NCBI GenBank assembly: GCA_022457155.1
Contig: JAJGOT010000196.1
Span: 1,117,501-1,181,500, forward strand
Reading direction: 5' to 3'
Length of the DNA stretch: 64,000 bases
Source: Cladopsammia gracilis
Lineage: Eukaryota; Cnidaria; Anthozoa; Scleractinia; Dendrophylliidae
A program made the position numbers and the translations under genes. The notes under the pieces are model-generated. The model saw nothing but the letters and a program-made list of their open reading frames with translations, made no database searches and was not told the origin of the DNA. Each line of letters starts with the position of its first letter. The stretch's first letter is position 1. Shown piece by piece: positions 45,265 to 56,219 of this stretch.

Positions 45265-45922
45265 GTACGTTCGTCATTTGCGTTTACTTCGACTTATTGA
45301 TATTCTATAAATGTAATGCGTTACGATAGCATAGAAAATTGAAACCGATTCATTTGCTGGAGCAATTTTTAATTATTGGACGTGGTTGATTTGTCAGTGG
45401 CGAGCAGATCAATTATTTGCCTAAGCGAAATAGTTAAAGTAGAACCTCTACTAACGGCTGCCTCCCCATAACAGCCACCTCTCCACAATCGCCATGTTTT
45501 CTTGTCCTGATTTCTCATACATTCACTCAAATGTTCTAATTGATAACTTCTCCATACCGGCCACCTCTCTACAACTGCCAGAAAGTCTGTCCGAAAGTGG
45601 CCGTTGTAGAGAGTTTCGACTGTATTAAATAATTGATCTGCGAGAGACTGACAACTCACGTTATTTTTCGATAACCCAGTTCAATAATTGTTTTATCATT
45701 CGGTTGTTTTTCAATTTAGTATTTATTCGTAACTGCTAAACAGAGCAGAAATCGGACTGCCATTGTAGAGTACTGGGGTTGAACAATTATTCGCAGCAAA
45801 ACAACTTTTCACCGTTGTGCACATGAGCAGAATTATTCACGTGGTCACGTGGTGGGCTCTCGGTCAATGAAAAGGAAGAAACAATGCGTCGAATGATAAC
45901 CATAGCTGCAAATATGGGATCA
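45265..45922. other. Intron with a MITE-like element
   Basis: 45433-45628 is a small element. Its left end AGTAGAACCTCTACTAACGG and right end GGCCGTTGTAGAGAGTTTCG are roughly inverted, in the style of pogo/Tigger MITEs. Nothing else recognised. Confidence 0.45.
45433..45628. mobile_element. pogo/Tigger-style MITE remnant
   Basis: Terminal pairing of TAGAACCTCTACTAACGGC with GGCCGTTGTAGAG...TTCGACTGTA, and repeated GGCCACCTCT-type motifs inside. Class is inferred from the TIR style only. Confidence 0.5.
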
Positions 45923-46327
45923 TACACCTTATTCCAAAATGGCGGCCAATTTATTATTCTTTTATATGCATGTTAAAGACCCATTTGCACTTACCGTGAA
46001 TCATTGCGGGCGTTCTAGAATTTCTGAGGCAATGAAATTCTGTTTTGTGACAGGAAAGTTTGATTCCTAAAAATATCCGTTTACATCGGCGAATCTGTAT
46101 CGTTTATTAACTTCAAGATCATTTCTTTCAAATATTTAGTTCATATTCAAGGCATTGCATCTTGTTTTTGACTGTTTCTTTTATTTTCCATCGTTACTGA
46201 TACATTTTCTAAGCAACGCCGCCGAAGGCTCGAAGCCGGCTGTCAAGAAACGAGAACCGGAAGGTTTGGCTCAGAAATTCGGTCGTCCGTGGAAAGAAAA
46301 TAGGTATATTAGATTGCCTACTAGTTA

Positions 46328-46395
<68 letters not shown>

Positions 46396-47257
46396 TCAAA
46401 TCTTTTCACTGTAATTTTTTTAGTATATTCGTTTTCCAGATACTGTGAGTTGACATATGAATCTTTCCATCAATAACCGTGACCGTTCGACCGGAACCGG
46501 AAGATGTACAACAGAAAAAGCTCAAACTTCTCGGCTCGCAGGCGGAGTCGTTTTTGCCAGCAACTATGTGAAATATTCCATGGAAGTTAAAGGAGGTTTT
46601 CCCCGTCGAATTTTTTTCGATGCAAACTTCTGAAGCCGATAAAACGTCCTCCGCCAGCGGAACTCATTAATTATGCCCGATGCAAATCAGATACGCCGAC
46701 TGGAGAACAGCCCACAAAATACAAACACTTCTCGGCTCGCTGGAGGTTTCGTTTTAAGCGGTATCGACCTTAAACTTTCGGTAAAAATAGCAGGAGGTTT
46801 ACCGCGTCCTACAACGTGAAAATGTTTTCGATGCGAACATTCGAAGCGGAGGAAACTGCCTCGGCGACTGGAGTTGCCTAGGCGGATTGAGCGGCCCCAG
46901 ACAAAATACGAGACATGTTATACGGGCTTCTGATATATAACAGGACCGCTTCTTGGGACTAATAAATTTTAAAATTAATGTCGAACGAAATTTCAAACTC
47001 AGTGTTCATTTCTTCCTGGAGATGAGAAGCAAAAAGTTCACTTCGCGAGAGATCGCATTTATCTGGGTCCAAATCAAAATAAACAGTGCGCGGTGCATCA
47101 CGGTAAGTGCAGATTGGCCTTTAATTAGCCCTCTTGGCCTCATTTTCACTTGGAAATTATTTTGTATTTTGCACATGCTTACAACGCCCAGAGGGCTAAT
47201 TTAATTACGCGGTAATAAAAGAATAATAAAATGGCCGCCATTTTGGAATAAGGTGTA
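45923..47257. mobile_element. 1.33-kb nonautonomous element with 40-bp TIR and TA duplication
   Basis: TACACCTTATTCCAAAATGG and the following 20 bases pair with the complement ending at 47257. TA flanks both ends, giving an element of about 1,331 bp. Inside are a (TA)n tract (46329-46392) and a diverged tandem pair around TCTCGGCTCGC (46533 and 46733). No transposase seen. Confidence 0.8.
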
Positions 47258-47738
47258 TAAATGCAAATATTTGATCGTAACAGCAAATATTGGATCATAA
47301 CTGCAAAATACAAACAAAGACAAAAGTGTTTGGAAGGTTCCTTGTTTTCCACACCCCCCCCCCCCCCCCCCCCCTCGTCCCCCGTCTTTCAAAGTTGCTG
47401 TTTAAACGCAAATACTTAACTTACACTGTCTTTTATATAGACGTCTTCAACATTGGATTTGGGGGAGAGGGGGGCTATAAAAAGCGTTGTGCGCGCCTTT
47501 AATTGAGCTGAAACCCAAAGGTAATGTCATTTTTTAGCGTTTTACAAGCCTTCTCAATTCAACTAATTTTGTCTTTGGTTGTAGGATTATAACTGTCGTT
47601 AAAAAATGAAGAGTTTGTGCAGGAAACCGTCCACTCCCACGATTCCGTGCTGAAATCTTTCAAGTTATTGAAGCAAAATAAAGCCGACCGTTGTTTAAAA
47701 TGACATTGTATTTTTCTTCAGGTTACACGTTATTGCCC
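47258..47738. other. Intron sequence, poly-C run, no gene
   Basis: A C homopolymer at about 47346-47364. No other feature. Confidence 0.5.
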
Positions 47739-48276
47739 CCTGTTTATATGGTCTCGGGTACCCGAGACAACCCTCCCCCCGAGTTACCCTGGGCGAGCTA
47801 ACTTTTCACTAATTTCTTTGAAAAATTCAACCAACCGTTTACATGAGAATCGTGACTCGTCTCGGGGGGGCGAGACAACTCGGTTGGGCGAGTTGTCTCG
47901 CCTCGGCCTAGGTAGGGTAACCCTGGCAGGCGGGACAACTTTTTCTCATATAAACACTTTGTCTCGCCTACCCGGGACAACTCACGATGTCCTGCGTGTC
48001 ACGAAAAGCCAAGATTTTAGGTTTAAGAACACAAATTCGCGTTAAAGAAGTAAAATGTAAATCAACAAAGCCCGCAGTGATCGAACGAATGAAAGAAAAT
48101 CAAACGAACAGGTATACGATAGCTGTATGTAGATTTGAATATTTACGCCGCGTTTTGAATATTTAAGTAAGGTCAACTTTTAACTCGGTCAGCAGGGACA
48201 ACATTTCTCATATAAACGCTCGGCAAAGTTGTCTCGGGGGGAGGGTTGTCTCGGGTACCCGAGACCATATAAACAG
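47739..48276. mobile_element. 538-bp element with TIR CCTGTTTATATGGTCTCGGG
   Basis: Both ends carry the same long inverted repeat, including the palindrome GGTCTCGGGTACCCGAGAC followed by AACCCTCCCCCCGAG. The inside repeats GAGACAACT and GGGCGAG motifs. The target duplication is not identified. Confidence 0.85.
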
Positions 48277-48437
48277 GCTCATATCATTTATCTCGAATGA
48301 TACGAAAGTGATATCCGTTTGACATTAACTATGCGGAAACAAATTGGAAATAAACTGAAAATTTCATCTAATCGTTAAAAAAAACTTTAATGTGGCAAGA
48401 GCTCACGCGCATTAATTACCATGTGTTTCGATTCCAG

Positions 48438-49044
48438 ATGCTTAATTAACTGTGGACCGGCAGTAATTCCATCAATTAAACTGAGCACCGCGTTAAAATG
48501 CCAGGGTTCGCAGTGCTCCGATGTCACGTCATACAATTGGATACTCTACGAGAAAGATCAATCTATTTCCAATGGAAGCATGTTGTGGCGAAAAAGAAGC
48601 GATTTGAAAGTAACAGCAAGCACTCCACTTAATTCAAGTTTTATTGTCATAAAGGAGAATTCACTTATGGGAGGCCGGAATTACCGCTTGGCAGTATTTG
48701 TTGGAACTGCAGGTGGCCTTTCATGGATGAGTGCCTATGATATCAAAACGACGTCAATCCCGACAGGAGGAGAATGTTCAATAGCACCAGCTTCAGGAAT
48801 CTCTTTGGCAACTTACTTCAATTTAAGTTGCAGCGGCTGGAAGCCCAGCAGCGCCCCATTAACGTACGAGTTTCAGTACAAACTAAAACCTGGTTTGAAC
48901 ATCGTCATTTACCACGGCTTGAATAATTTTGTCATTTCTCAGTTACCCCCTGGAGACTTGTCACACAATTTGACGTTAAACTTTACTGTCACTGTGACGG
49001 ACAAGAACGGCGCCTCTGTCCGAGTCGTGAACTTGTCTGTTCAG
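48438..49044 (+). CDS. Polycystin-1/PKDREJ-like receptor: REJ region exon 2
   Basis: Acceptor GTTTCGATTCCAG ends at 48437, donor GTAGGT starts at 49045. 607 bases, phase 2 in and phase 0 out. It encodes RCLINCGPAVIPS, then FIVIKENSLMGGRNYRLAVF, PTGGECSIAPASGISLATYF and NLSCSGWKPSSAPLTYEFQY, a clear REJ pattern of conserved Cys and Trp residues. N-glycosylation sites are frequent near the end (NLTLNFTV, VNLSVQ). It continues the fold begun by the 44856 exon. Confidence 0.9.
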
Positions 49045-49375
49045 GTAGGTTTTAAATTATGCACTACATGATCAGGGTTAGCGAAGAGAAAGTTCGAATA
49101 TATTTTGCCAAGTATAATAGGCTGAAATACATTGTAGACACTTCTGTCGGCAGGCTACCTTAATCGTTTTATGTACAACAGAAGAAATATTTAGAAACTC
49201 TGAACAGGATGGTATAATTCATAATCATCGGCCATCTATAGGGAAGTACAATGTAGAGCAAATAAATAAAAGACAGCAGAGAAAATACTTTAATCAAAAT
49301 TCAGCTTAATAATAACTATTGTGTCCTTCACGTGCTTCAGTAGACAGCCAATGAATGACAGCATGTTCTCACCAT
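49045..49375. other. Intron sequence, no feature
   Basis: Nothing recognised before the nested TTAA element. Confidence 0.5.
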
Positions 49376-49551
49376 TTACCCCTCGGACGTAAAAGGGCGG
49401 GAGGGGGGGGGGTGGATGCCACCCCTCCCCCATTAAGGTTTTTCTCCGATATTTTTAAGACCATTTATGATTAGCACATGCCGTCTTTAGTAGCTGTTTG
49501 TTTATCCTTGAGACACATTTTGGTAAAGTTTCTCGACAACCGAATGCTATG

Positions 49552-50212
49552 GTATACATACATACATACATACATACATACATACACGCATACATACACA
49601 CATACATACATACATACATAACTTTATTTAAACACGGTAAAAACATCAGTTACAAATAAATATAAAAACTGGTTTACATGTTTGCCGTGTAGGAGTGCGA
49701 AGTGGACATAAGGCGATTGATTTCGTTATTAAACTTTTTATAAGATCTAATGGCTCTGACATTCTGTATAAGATTATTCCACAACAGTCCCACTGTAGAA
49801 AAAACTGCGTTTTAAAAAATCTGTACGGGGCTTGGGCAGAGAGAATTTGTTTTCCTTGACTCTAAGTTTATAGTCTGTGCTGAAAGGTGTAAACAGGCCT
49901 TGAAGATATTCCGGAGTTTGATTGATTACAGTTTTAAACATTAGTTTCTCTTTGACTTTCTTCCTTCTGATAGAGAGGTCATCTCATCCTAGATTAGAGC
50001 GAAGGGTAGTAGCACTAGAATAAAAATCAGACTTAGTGATAACCCTTATGGCGCGATTCTGTAGTTTTTGCAGGTTATCAGCCAATTCGATACTTAGACC
50101 GTCCGACACAGGGCAGCAGTAGTCGAAGTGCGTTTCGATGAGAGCTCGATATAGAAGAATAGCCGTGTCTTCACCTATAAAGGGCCTTAGCCCTATACCA
50201 GAAGAAATGGCA
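49552..50212 (-). mobile_element. CR1/L2-like LINE 3' end, inserted in MITE copy A
   Basis: A (CATA)n tail at about 49552-49620 then a UTR-like stretch. A minus-strand frame at 50253-49984 has YRALIETHFDYCCPVSDGLS and LQNRAIRVITKSDF, typical of the LINE region after RT. MITE sequence resumes at about 50213 (AGCATGAG). Confidence 0.75.
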
Positions 50213-50373
50213 TGAGGTAGCATGAGTAGCATGAGTTCAAGCCATTTTTGCATAAAAATGCGTGTTTTTCACCATTTTCGGTGAAAAAAACATATCAAAT
50301 ACTACCAAAAGTGTCAAAATGTTTCATTGTATGTTATTTTGCAACTCTGGTGAAAAATATTCGCAATCTCAAG

Positions 50374-51455
50374 CATGTTAAGGCGTGATCCAGAGCCTAA
50401 TTTGCATAAAATCCGTCAAGAGTCATTACTTTAAAAGGATATGCATCAACATCCTCAAACTTTGTAATGACAAAACTTGATGTCCTTAAATTAGTGTTTA
50501 CTTTATAATTATGTGTGGAATGTTTGCATCACATGACCTGTTATAACAGTTTTCTTACGCGAAGAGAAAAGTGAAAATGGGCCGCCGATATGACATATAA
50601 TAGGTATATATTGAAATAGTTGAACGTAATTCTCTAAAGTAAAGTAACCTTTATTTATGCACGGTAGCCCATTCAGCTCTAGACTGGTATCCATTGGGGC
50701 CCTGCGTAATTAATATATCATTAAGCTAATTACATTTATAAATTAATATTATTGTAAAAAAATGAATATATACAAAAATAACTTATCCTAATTAAACTAA
50801 TATAATAATGCTAATTTTAATTTAAGTTTATATAAAAACGTTAAAAAGATAAACTTTATACATACAATATATTCCTATTTAAAAAACCTTAAAATAACTT
50901 CACTAATTACACTAAATCGTATCTAACAAAAAGCAAGTCTTAATGAAAGTGTTCTTTGATGTACTTCTTAAAATTAATAAGCGACGTTGCTTGCTTTATT
51001 TTTACTGGTAAATTATTAAATAGGACCAAGGTTTTCCCCCTTAAGAATCTGTCCTGAATGGCTGACTGCGATTTACTGTTAAAGAGTAATTTTCAAAAAT
51101 AGGTCAGTGACCCTTTTATTCCTTTCATAACTTCTTAATGAAAGAATATAGTTCCCATTCAGGACACGGATTGTATCTATGCACCAAGTCAATAAATACC
51201 GCATGGTTTTTTGGCCGCCACAATAAACCATCCTTGGCCAGTTTCAGATTGCTCTTTTTTCCTTAATTATGACGTCATCGTCATCAGTCACGTGACCACA
51301 GTTGTTAACACTCAAAAGGTTTAAGGACGTTAAAATAATTCTGCTTTGCACTTTAAATGGTCGTTAAGACCAAAAGAACGTTACTTCTACTAGAAAAAAC
51401 AGTTTTCTCCGCGGGGGTCTAAGATCAAAGGACAGCCCATGCCTTTTAAACATGC
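50374..51455. mobile_element. 1.08-kb inverted-repeat element inserted in MITE copy A
   Basis: Ends CTCAAGCATGTTAA and TTTAAACATGCTTGAG pair. MITE copy A continues on each side. No transposase seen. It contains a LINE piece at about 50630-51240. Confidence 0.6.
50630..51240 (-). mobile_element. LINE C-terminal/3' UTR fragment
   Basis: The minus strand near 51085-50945 reads like a LINE C-terminus (SKSQSAIQDRFLRGKTLVLF, then ATSLINFKKYIKEHFH), followed by an AT-rich 3' UTR to about 50630 with TTTATTTATG. Third level of nesting. Confidence 0.6.
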
Positions 51456-51883
51456 TTGAGATTTCCGCATTTTTCCGATAAATTTGAATTTTTAGTAAAA
51501 TCCAAGACGACAGCCATCTTAGCGGCCATTTTGGATGACGTCACTGACCCCCAGCAGCGCCACAACCAATAATATTTACCTTATCTTGTAGATCACATCG
51601 CAGATAATATTGCAACATCGCGAAAGCCCAAGGGGGAGGGGGAGGGGTGGTTGTAGCACGGTGGGGGTATAAGTTTGCGTGTACGTCCGAGGGTTAAACA
51701 TTAACTCATATTCGAAGTAAGCTTAACTGTCAATTAAACACACTTTAATATGATTATGTTTCCGTTCACCTCCTGTCAAACGACAATTCACAAAACTGAA
51801 ATGTTCAAAATTAGAAAACAAGGCCTACAATAGAAACTGCCGGCTTTCGTTCCGGAAAGCAGATGGCATTGACATTTTTTTGC

Positions 51884-52457
51884 TTAACGCTCGGACCCAC
51901 AAGGGCTTAAGGCTATTCTCCGATATTTTCAAGACCATTTATGATTAGCACATGCCGTCTTCAGTAGCTCTTCGTCCATCCTTGAGACACATTTTGGTAC
52001 AAGATTGGCGACAACCGGTTACTGTGGTAACGAGATATGACGTCATAAGTAGCATGAGGTCAAGCCATTTTTGAATAAAAATGCGTGTTTTTCACCTTTT
52101 TCGGTGGAAAAACATATAAAATGCTACCAAAAGCATCAAAATGGTTAATTGTATGTTATTTTGTAACTCTAGCAAAAAATTATATGCAATTTCCGCATTT
52201 TTCCATTAAATTTGAATTTTCAGTAAAATCCAAGATAGCGGCCATCTTGGCGACCATTTTTGATGACGTCACGGAACCCCAACAACGCTGCAACCCATAA
52301 TGTTTACCTTATCTTGTAGTGCACATCACAGGCTATCTATTGGATATAAATTATTTCCAAAATATTGCAACATCGCAAAAATCCAAAGGGTGGGGGGTTG
52401 CAACCCCCTCTTGTACCACGATGGGGGTATAAGTTTGCGTGTACGTCCGAGGGTTAA
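51884..52457. mobile_element. TTAA MITE copy B (piggyBac-like), 574 bp
   Basis: TTAA at 51884-51887 and 52454-52457. Ends CGCTCGGACC and CGTCCGAGGG are near inverted repeats. It serves as the unbroken reference for copy A. Confidence 0.85.
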
Positions 52458-52633
52458 GTAAGAAAAACAACTGCAATAATTGGACTTGTCAGTTTACCTG
52501 AACTATACATGGCTGTACTAGATTTGCTTTTGAAGATCACTGAAGGACTAACAGGTTTACCTCTTCCAGCTTGAATTTGTTATTTTTAAGTTAATTCGTC
52601 TTTGAAAATTACATTTTATCTCCCGGTTAAAAG

Positions 52634-52810
52634 GTATTGCTAGCGAACAATATTAGTACCGAGACAGTAGCCACGTTGATTTTAGCCAATGACAGCCTTT
52701 TGAAGAAAGCAGTAAGAAACAATGACCTGAGCAAAGCAGTGGAAGTAGCAAATGCCGCTTTACAAGCATTTTCACATGATGCTTCTATGGATCAAAACAA
52801 GAAAACAGAG
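52634..52810 (+). CDS. Polycystin-1/PKDREJ-like receptor: REJ-GAIN linker exon
   Basis: Acceptor CCCGGTTAAAAG ends at 52633, donor GTAAAC starts at 52811. 177 bases, phase 0 at both ends. Encodes VLANNISTETVATLILANDS and then LSKAVEVANAALQAFSHDAS, a helical stretch that fits GAIN subdomain A or the end of REJ. The acceptor is purine-rich and weak. Confidence 0.75.
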
Positions 52811-53440
52811 GTAAACACATTACTCTTGCCTTGTTACTCGTGGCGTAGACGACGAGTTTTGTTTGGCCGTCTTAGTTTTCTTAAGGTGGTCAGACACGAG
52901 GGGTCATGTAGCAGGGACATGTCGCAGCGACATGTAGCAGCGACAAAAATTTGTGTAGTACACACTGAGGGACATGTAGCGGGGACATGTAGCAGGGAAA
53001 ATATCATAGCGCTTGCACACCACATGAAAATGTCGCGGGGACATGTCTCAGGGACATGTTGCAGCGACACGTTCCCTCGTGTGAACTGATACTATCATAA
53101 TTGTGCAACACCAATTTTTGGGACATTTTGTCCCCGCGACGTGCCCCATACAGTTTAACAAGTTGAACTCCGTGCGACATGTCGCGGGGACAAAATTTCC
53201 CCAAGATTGGTGTTGCACAATTATGATAGTATCAGTTCACACGAGGGGGCGTTTTGCTGCAACATGTCCCTGAGACATGTCCCTGCGACATTTTCATGTG
53301 GTGTGCAAGCGCTATGATTTTTTCCCTGCTACATGTCCCCGCTACACTCCTTGCTACATGTCCTTCAGCTGCTACATGTAGCAGCGACATGTCCCTGCTT
53401 CATGACCCCTCGTGTCTGACCACCTTTATAGTTTTCGTGT
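52811..53440. other. Intron filled by a foldback MITE
   Basis: See 52884-53425. Open frames across it are repeat artefacts. Confidence 0.6.
52884..53425. mobile_element. 542-bp foldback MITE, TTA duplication (PIF/Harbinger-like)
   Basis: AGGTGGTCAGACACGAGG at the left and its reverse complement at the right, flanked by TTA (52881-52883 and 53426-53428). Almost the whole element is self-complementary, and the inside repeats GGGACATGT and TAGCAG(C/G)GACATGT about a dozen times in both orientations. The TTA duplication suits PIF/Harbinger. Confidence 0.8.
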
Positions 53441-54242
53441 CACATTAGTGCATGGAAATTTATGCACGCATATTTTAGTTTCACTGGTGTCATCGGTTGA
53501 CACGCGACCTCGTGATCTCGTTCTTGATTTGAAAAAGAGCGGCAAAATCTCTCCGTGTGTTGACTTGAGAAGCAGAAGGAAGAATTAACAGCGTACAAGT
53601 TTTCAAGACAATTCAAGGACCGTTTGATATTGTATTCGCTGCTTATTGCTGTGGGATTTTTGTTCGGCCAAACTTTGTGTTTTATATAAGTTGTCATTTG
53701 TTTAGCGATCGAGGAATTCAAGTGTTGGATACCGTTTTTCCATAAAAGCACTCAAAACACTCGGGAATCAAAACTGCAATAGTTTAAAAACGAACGAGTT
53801 CAAGCTATGTCGACTTCTTGTTTGTATACGTAATGACGAAGTCTGTTGAACAACTTTTCAGAATGAATACCTCTTTGCGGTAAAAATTCATCTGAGCCAC
53901 ACCCAAAAAATTGGTTTCTGGTACCTTTCAGGGGTTCCGCTCAGAATGTCTGAAGGTCACCCCCGTCAATGTTATATGAGAGTCCGCCACCTCCCGGGCG
54001 CTATCACATGCGTTTGAAAGTTACGAATAAATTGCTACAAAAGCAGATGCATGAAAATTCGTTTTTGTATGTAAATGTGATGTACTGTTAATGCTTTTTA
54101 TTTAGTGTGCACAATTAAAGCCGTTGTGCCATCTACCGAACTAATTTAAAAGATACTGTATTATAAATTAATGCTTATTAACATCAAACTCCTTTATTAA
54201 ACACTCGATTTCGGTTATTCAGTTTCTGTTATTTTGATTGCC
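53441..54242. other. Intron sequence, no gene
   Basis: Nothing recognised. Confidence 0.5.
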
Positions 54243-54841
54243 TTAACCCTATTCGGCCTGGGGGGGGGGGGGGGGGGGGGGCACAAAGTGCCCGCGCTAA
54301 CTTTGAACGTTCATAACTTCTTTAATATGTATTCAAACGCCATCAAACTTTGTGACTTTTCCTAAAATTTATCTGGCAACAATTTTGTATGACAGTTTTT
54401 GATCACGTGACTTGATGTTTCCATGGTAACAAGATTTTGACAGCCATGTTTTTTGAAATTTGCATACTTGTACCTTTGAATGAAGGAAAACAATGTTTAT
54501 TGGTATAACTTTTATATTTTTACGTCATTTAGCGTTTATTTATTGGTTTTGATTAATTTTGAGTAAATTTGGACGGTTTTTAAGAGGTTTTAAAAAATTT
54601 CAGAAATCCAAGATGGCGGATCCAAGATGGCGGCCGTATAACTAATTACCTAATAACTACGTCATATGACGTCATCGTTCCATTGTGCGGACCGCAAAGG
54701 AGACAGTTTTGGACGTACTATGTACCCTCTAGGTTTCATTGTCGTAGCCTTAATGTTCTTGATGTTACGAAGGGGGGCACAATGTGCCCCCGCCCCCCCA
54801 GGCTCAGGAACTCAAAAAAAGCCCAGGCCGAATAGGGTTAA
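54243..54841. mobile_element. 599-bp TTAA MITE (piggyBac-like)
   Basis: TTAA at 54243-54246 and 54838-54841. Ends CCCTATTCGGCCTGG and CCAGGCCGAATAGGG are exact inverted repeats, each followed inward by a G/C homopolymer (left about 54259-54281). A short stretch GCACAA-TGTGCCC recurs near both ends. Confidence 0.9.
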
Positions 54842-55293
54842 CGGACACAGTTTTTCAGCTTATGATTATAACCTAGCTGTGGCAAAATAAACGCGTTAGC
54901 GACTGTTTTAGCCGAAAGCCGGGGAAGGGAAGCACACGGCTACACAAATCAGACCTCAATTTTTATTGTGATGATTATTTGTTTCGAATTTGTGCTATAA
55001 TTAGTGATTGAGTGTCTACTTGGGTTAATTTGGGATAATAACCAACTCAGCGCTAAAGGGCCTCGTTGGTTATTAATCATTTCATGTCCGGCGCGCCCTT
55101 GTTGAAAAATTGTTAAATAGTACACTTAATTATTTGCATATTTTACTATCAAATTTAAATGGAAGCTATTTATCATGGTAATCTACGTATGTCAGTCAGA
55201 ATTTGTTTAGCTCTTGCGTTGAAGTATAAAACAGGTAAAGAAAAACATCCTAAAACGACGCTATTTTATGAATTTGTCTATAATTTTTTTCAG
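54842..55293. other. Intron sequence, no gene
   Basis: A short inverted pair around ATAATAACCAAC and GTTGGTTATTAA (55035-55077) is seen. Ends with the acceptor TAATTTTTTTCAG. Confidence 0.5.
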
Positions 55294-55419
55294 ATTAATG
55301 AGGTCATCGTGGAAAATATCGTTTCATTGCAAGTGAACAGCCTTGCCGACCTTTTGCAAATTTCATCAGTAATTGGCTCTGCCACTCAAGATAATGAAAC
55401 AGTGTCTGATAAGAATCTG
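55294..55419 (+). CDS. Polycystin-1/PKDREJ-like receptor: GAIN subdomain A exon
   Basis: Acceptor TAATTTTTTTCAG, donor GTGAGT at 55420. 126 bases, phase 0 at both ends. Encodes INEVIVENIVSLQVNSLADL and then ISSVIGSATQDNETVSDKNL, helical and in frame with both neighbours. A near-copy follows 13 bases downstream. Confidence 0.8.
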
Positions 55420-55432
55420 GTGAGTACTACAG

Positions 55433-55558
55433 ATTAATGAAGTTATTGTTGAAAACATTGTTTCATTGCAGGTGAACAGCCTTGCCGACCTTTTGCAAAT
55501 TTCATCAGTAATTGACTCTGCCACTCAAGATAGTGACACAGTGTCTGTTAAGAATCTG
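55433..55558 (+). pseudogene. Tandem copy of the preceding exon, original donor lost
   Basis: Same 126 bases with about 11 differences, joined to the first copy by only GTGAGTACTACAG. The position after the final CTG reads ATGATC, so the original GT donor is gone. A GTGAGT seven bases further (55566) would shift the frame. Several differences near its start are synonymous, and those near its end change residues (G to D, N to S, E to D, D to V). Probably a dead exon. Confidence 0.75.
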
Positions 55559-56219
55559 ATGATCTGTGAGTTCTAGTATCCCAGGGTTAAAAACAAATGT
55601 CCGCCACAAAAGACAGGGAACTATTTTCCTCTGATCATAAGACGTACAAGCAAAGATATGCCACCACCTAGTGACAAGGACAGAGGTACGATTGTTTGCT
55701 CTGTTCTGAATGCCTTTTACAAGGATGCTAATTGGTCCACAAAACATAGAATTGCGCCACCAAAACACTACTTATTTGTTGTTTTATGTCCTTTTAAAAC
55801 CGATTGCCATAGAAACACAACATGTCGTCGTACCAGAAAAATATGAGAATTTTCAAACAATAAGAGGGGAGACATCTTCTTTGTACAACCGAAGGTTGAA
55901 AGCGGTCTTCAGCGGTCTATCCTCTTTGGTTTTCTCTCTAGGTAGGGCGTGGCATATCCTGTATGCTTCGCTTGCGCAGGCGTCTCGGCGTATGGGCGAG
56001 GAGAATACTTAACGTGGTGTTTGAGGCCTGATGGATACTCATGTTCAGGTTCGCACATTTGTGGGCCATTGAAAACGTCAACAATGTTCTGCGTTCTTAC
56101 TATGATGATTGCGAGCTAAATTTAAAAGAAATCATCATCATGATCACAATTACGTTTGACTCTTTGGACATAGAACGTCCACCATCATCCTCCAGCGCAC
56201 CCTGTTCTTTGTCACTGTT
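55559..56219. other. Intron sequence, no gene
   Basis: Nothing recognised. Confidence 0.5.

Larger units (their letters stand above)
49376..51697. mobile_element. TTAA MITE copy A, broken by three later insertions
   Basis: Left end TTAC-CCCTCGGACG (one base off TTAA) and right end CGTCCGAGGG-TTAA (51694-51697). Internal blocks match copy B (51884-52457) in order: CTCCGATATT, CATGCCGTCTT, GACACATTTTGGTA, AAGCCATTTTTG, GTGTTTTTCACC, TTTCCGCATTTTTCC, GATGACGTCAC and AAGTTTGCGTGTACGTCC. Between these blocks lie a LINE 3' end (about 49552-50212) and an inverted-repeat element (about 50374-51455), which itself holds a LINE fragment. Confidence 0.8.

Noticed and set aside
52834..53448. Cys/Met-rich ORFs on both strands
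   Set aside because: Fall inside the foldback MITE and repeat its GGGACATGT motif.
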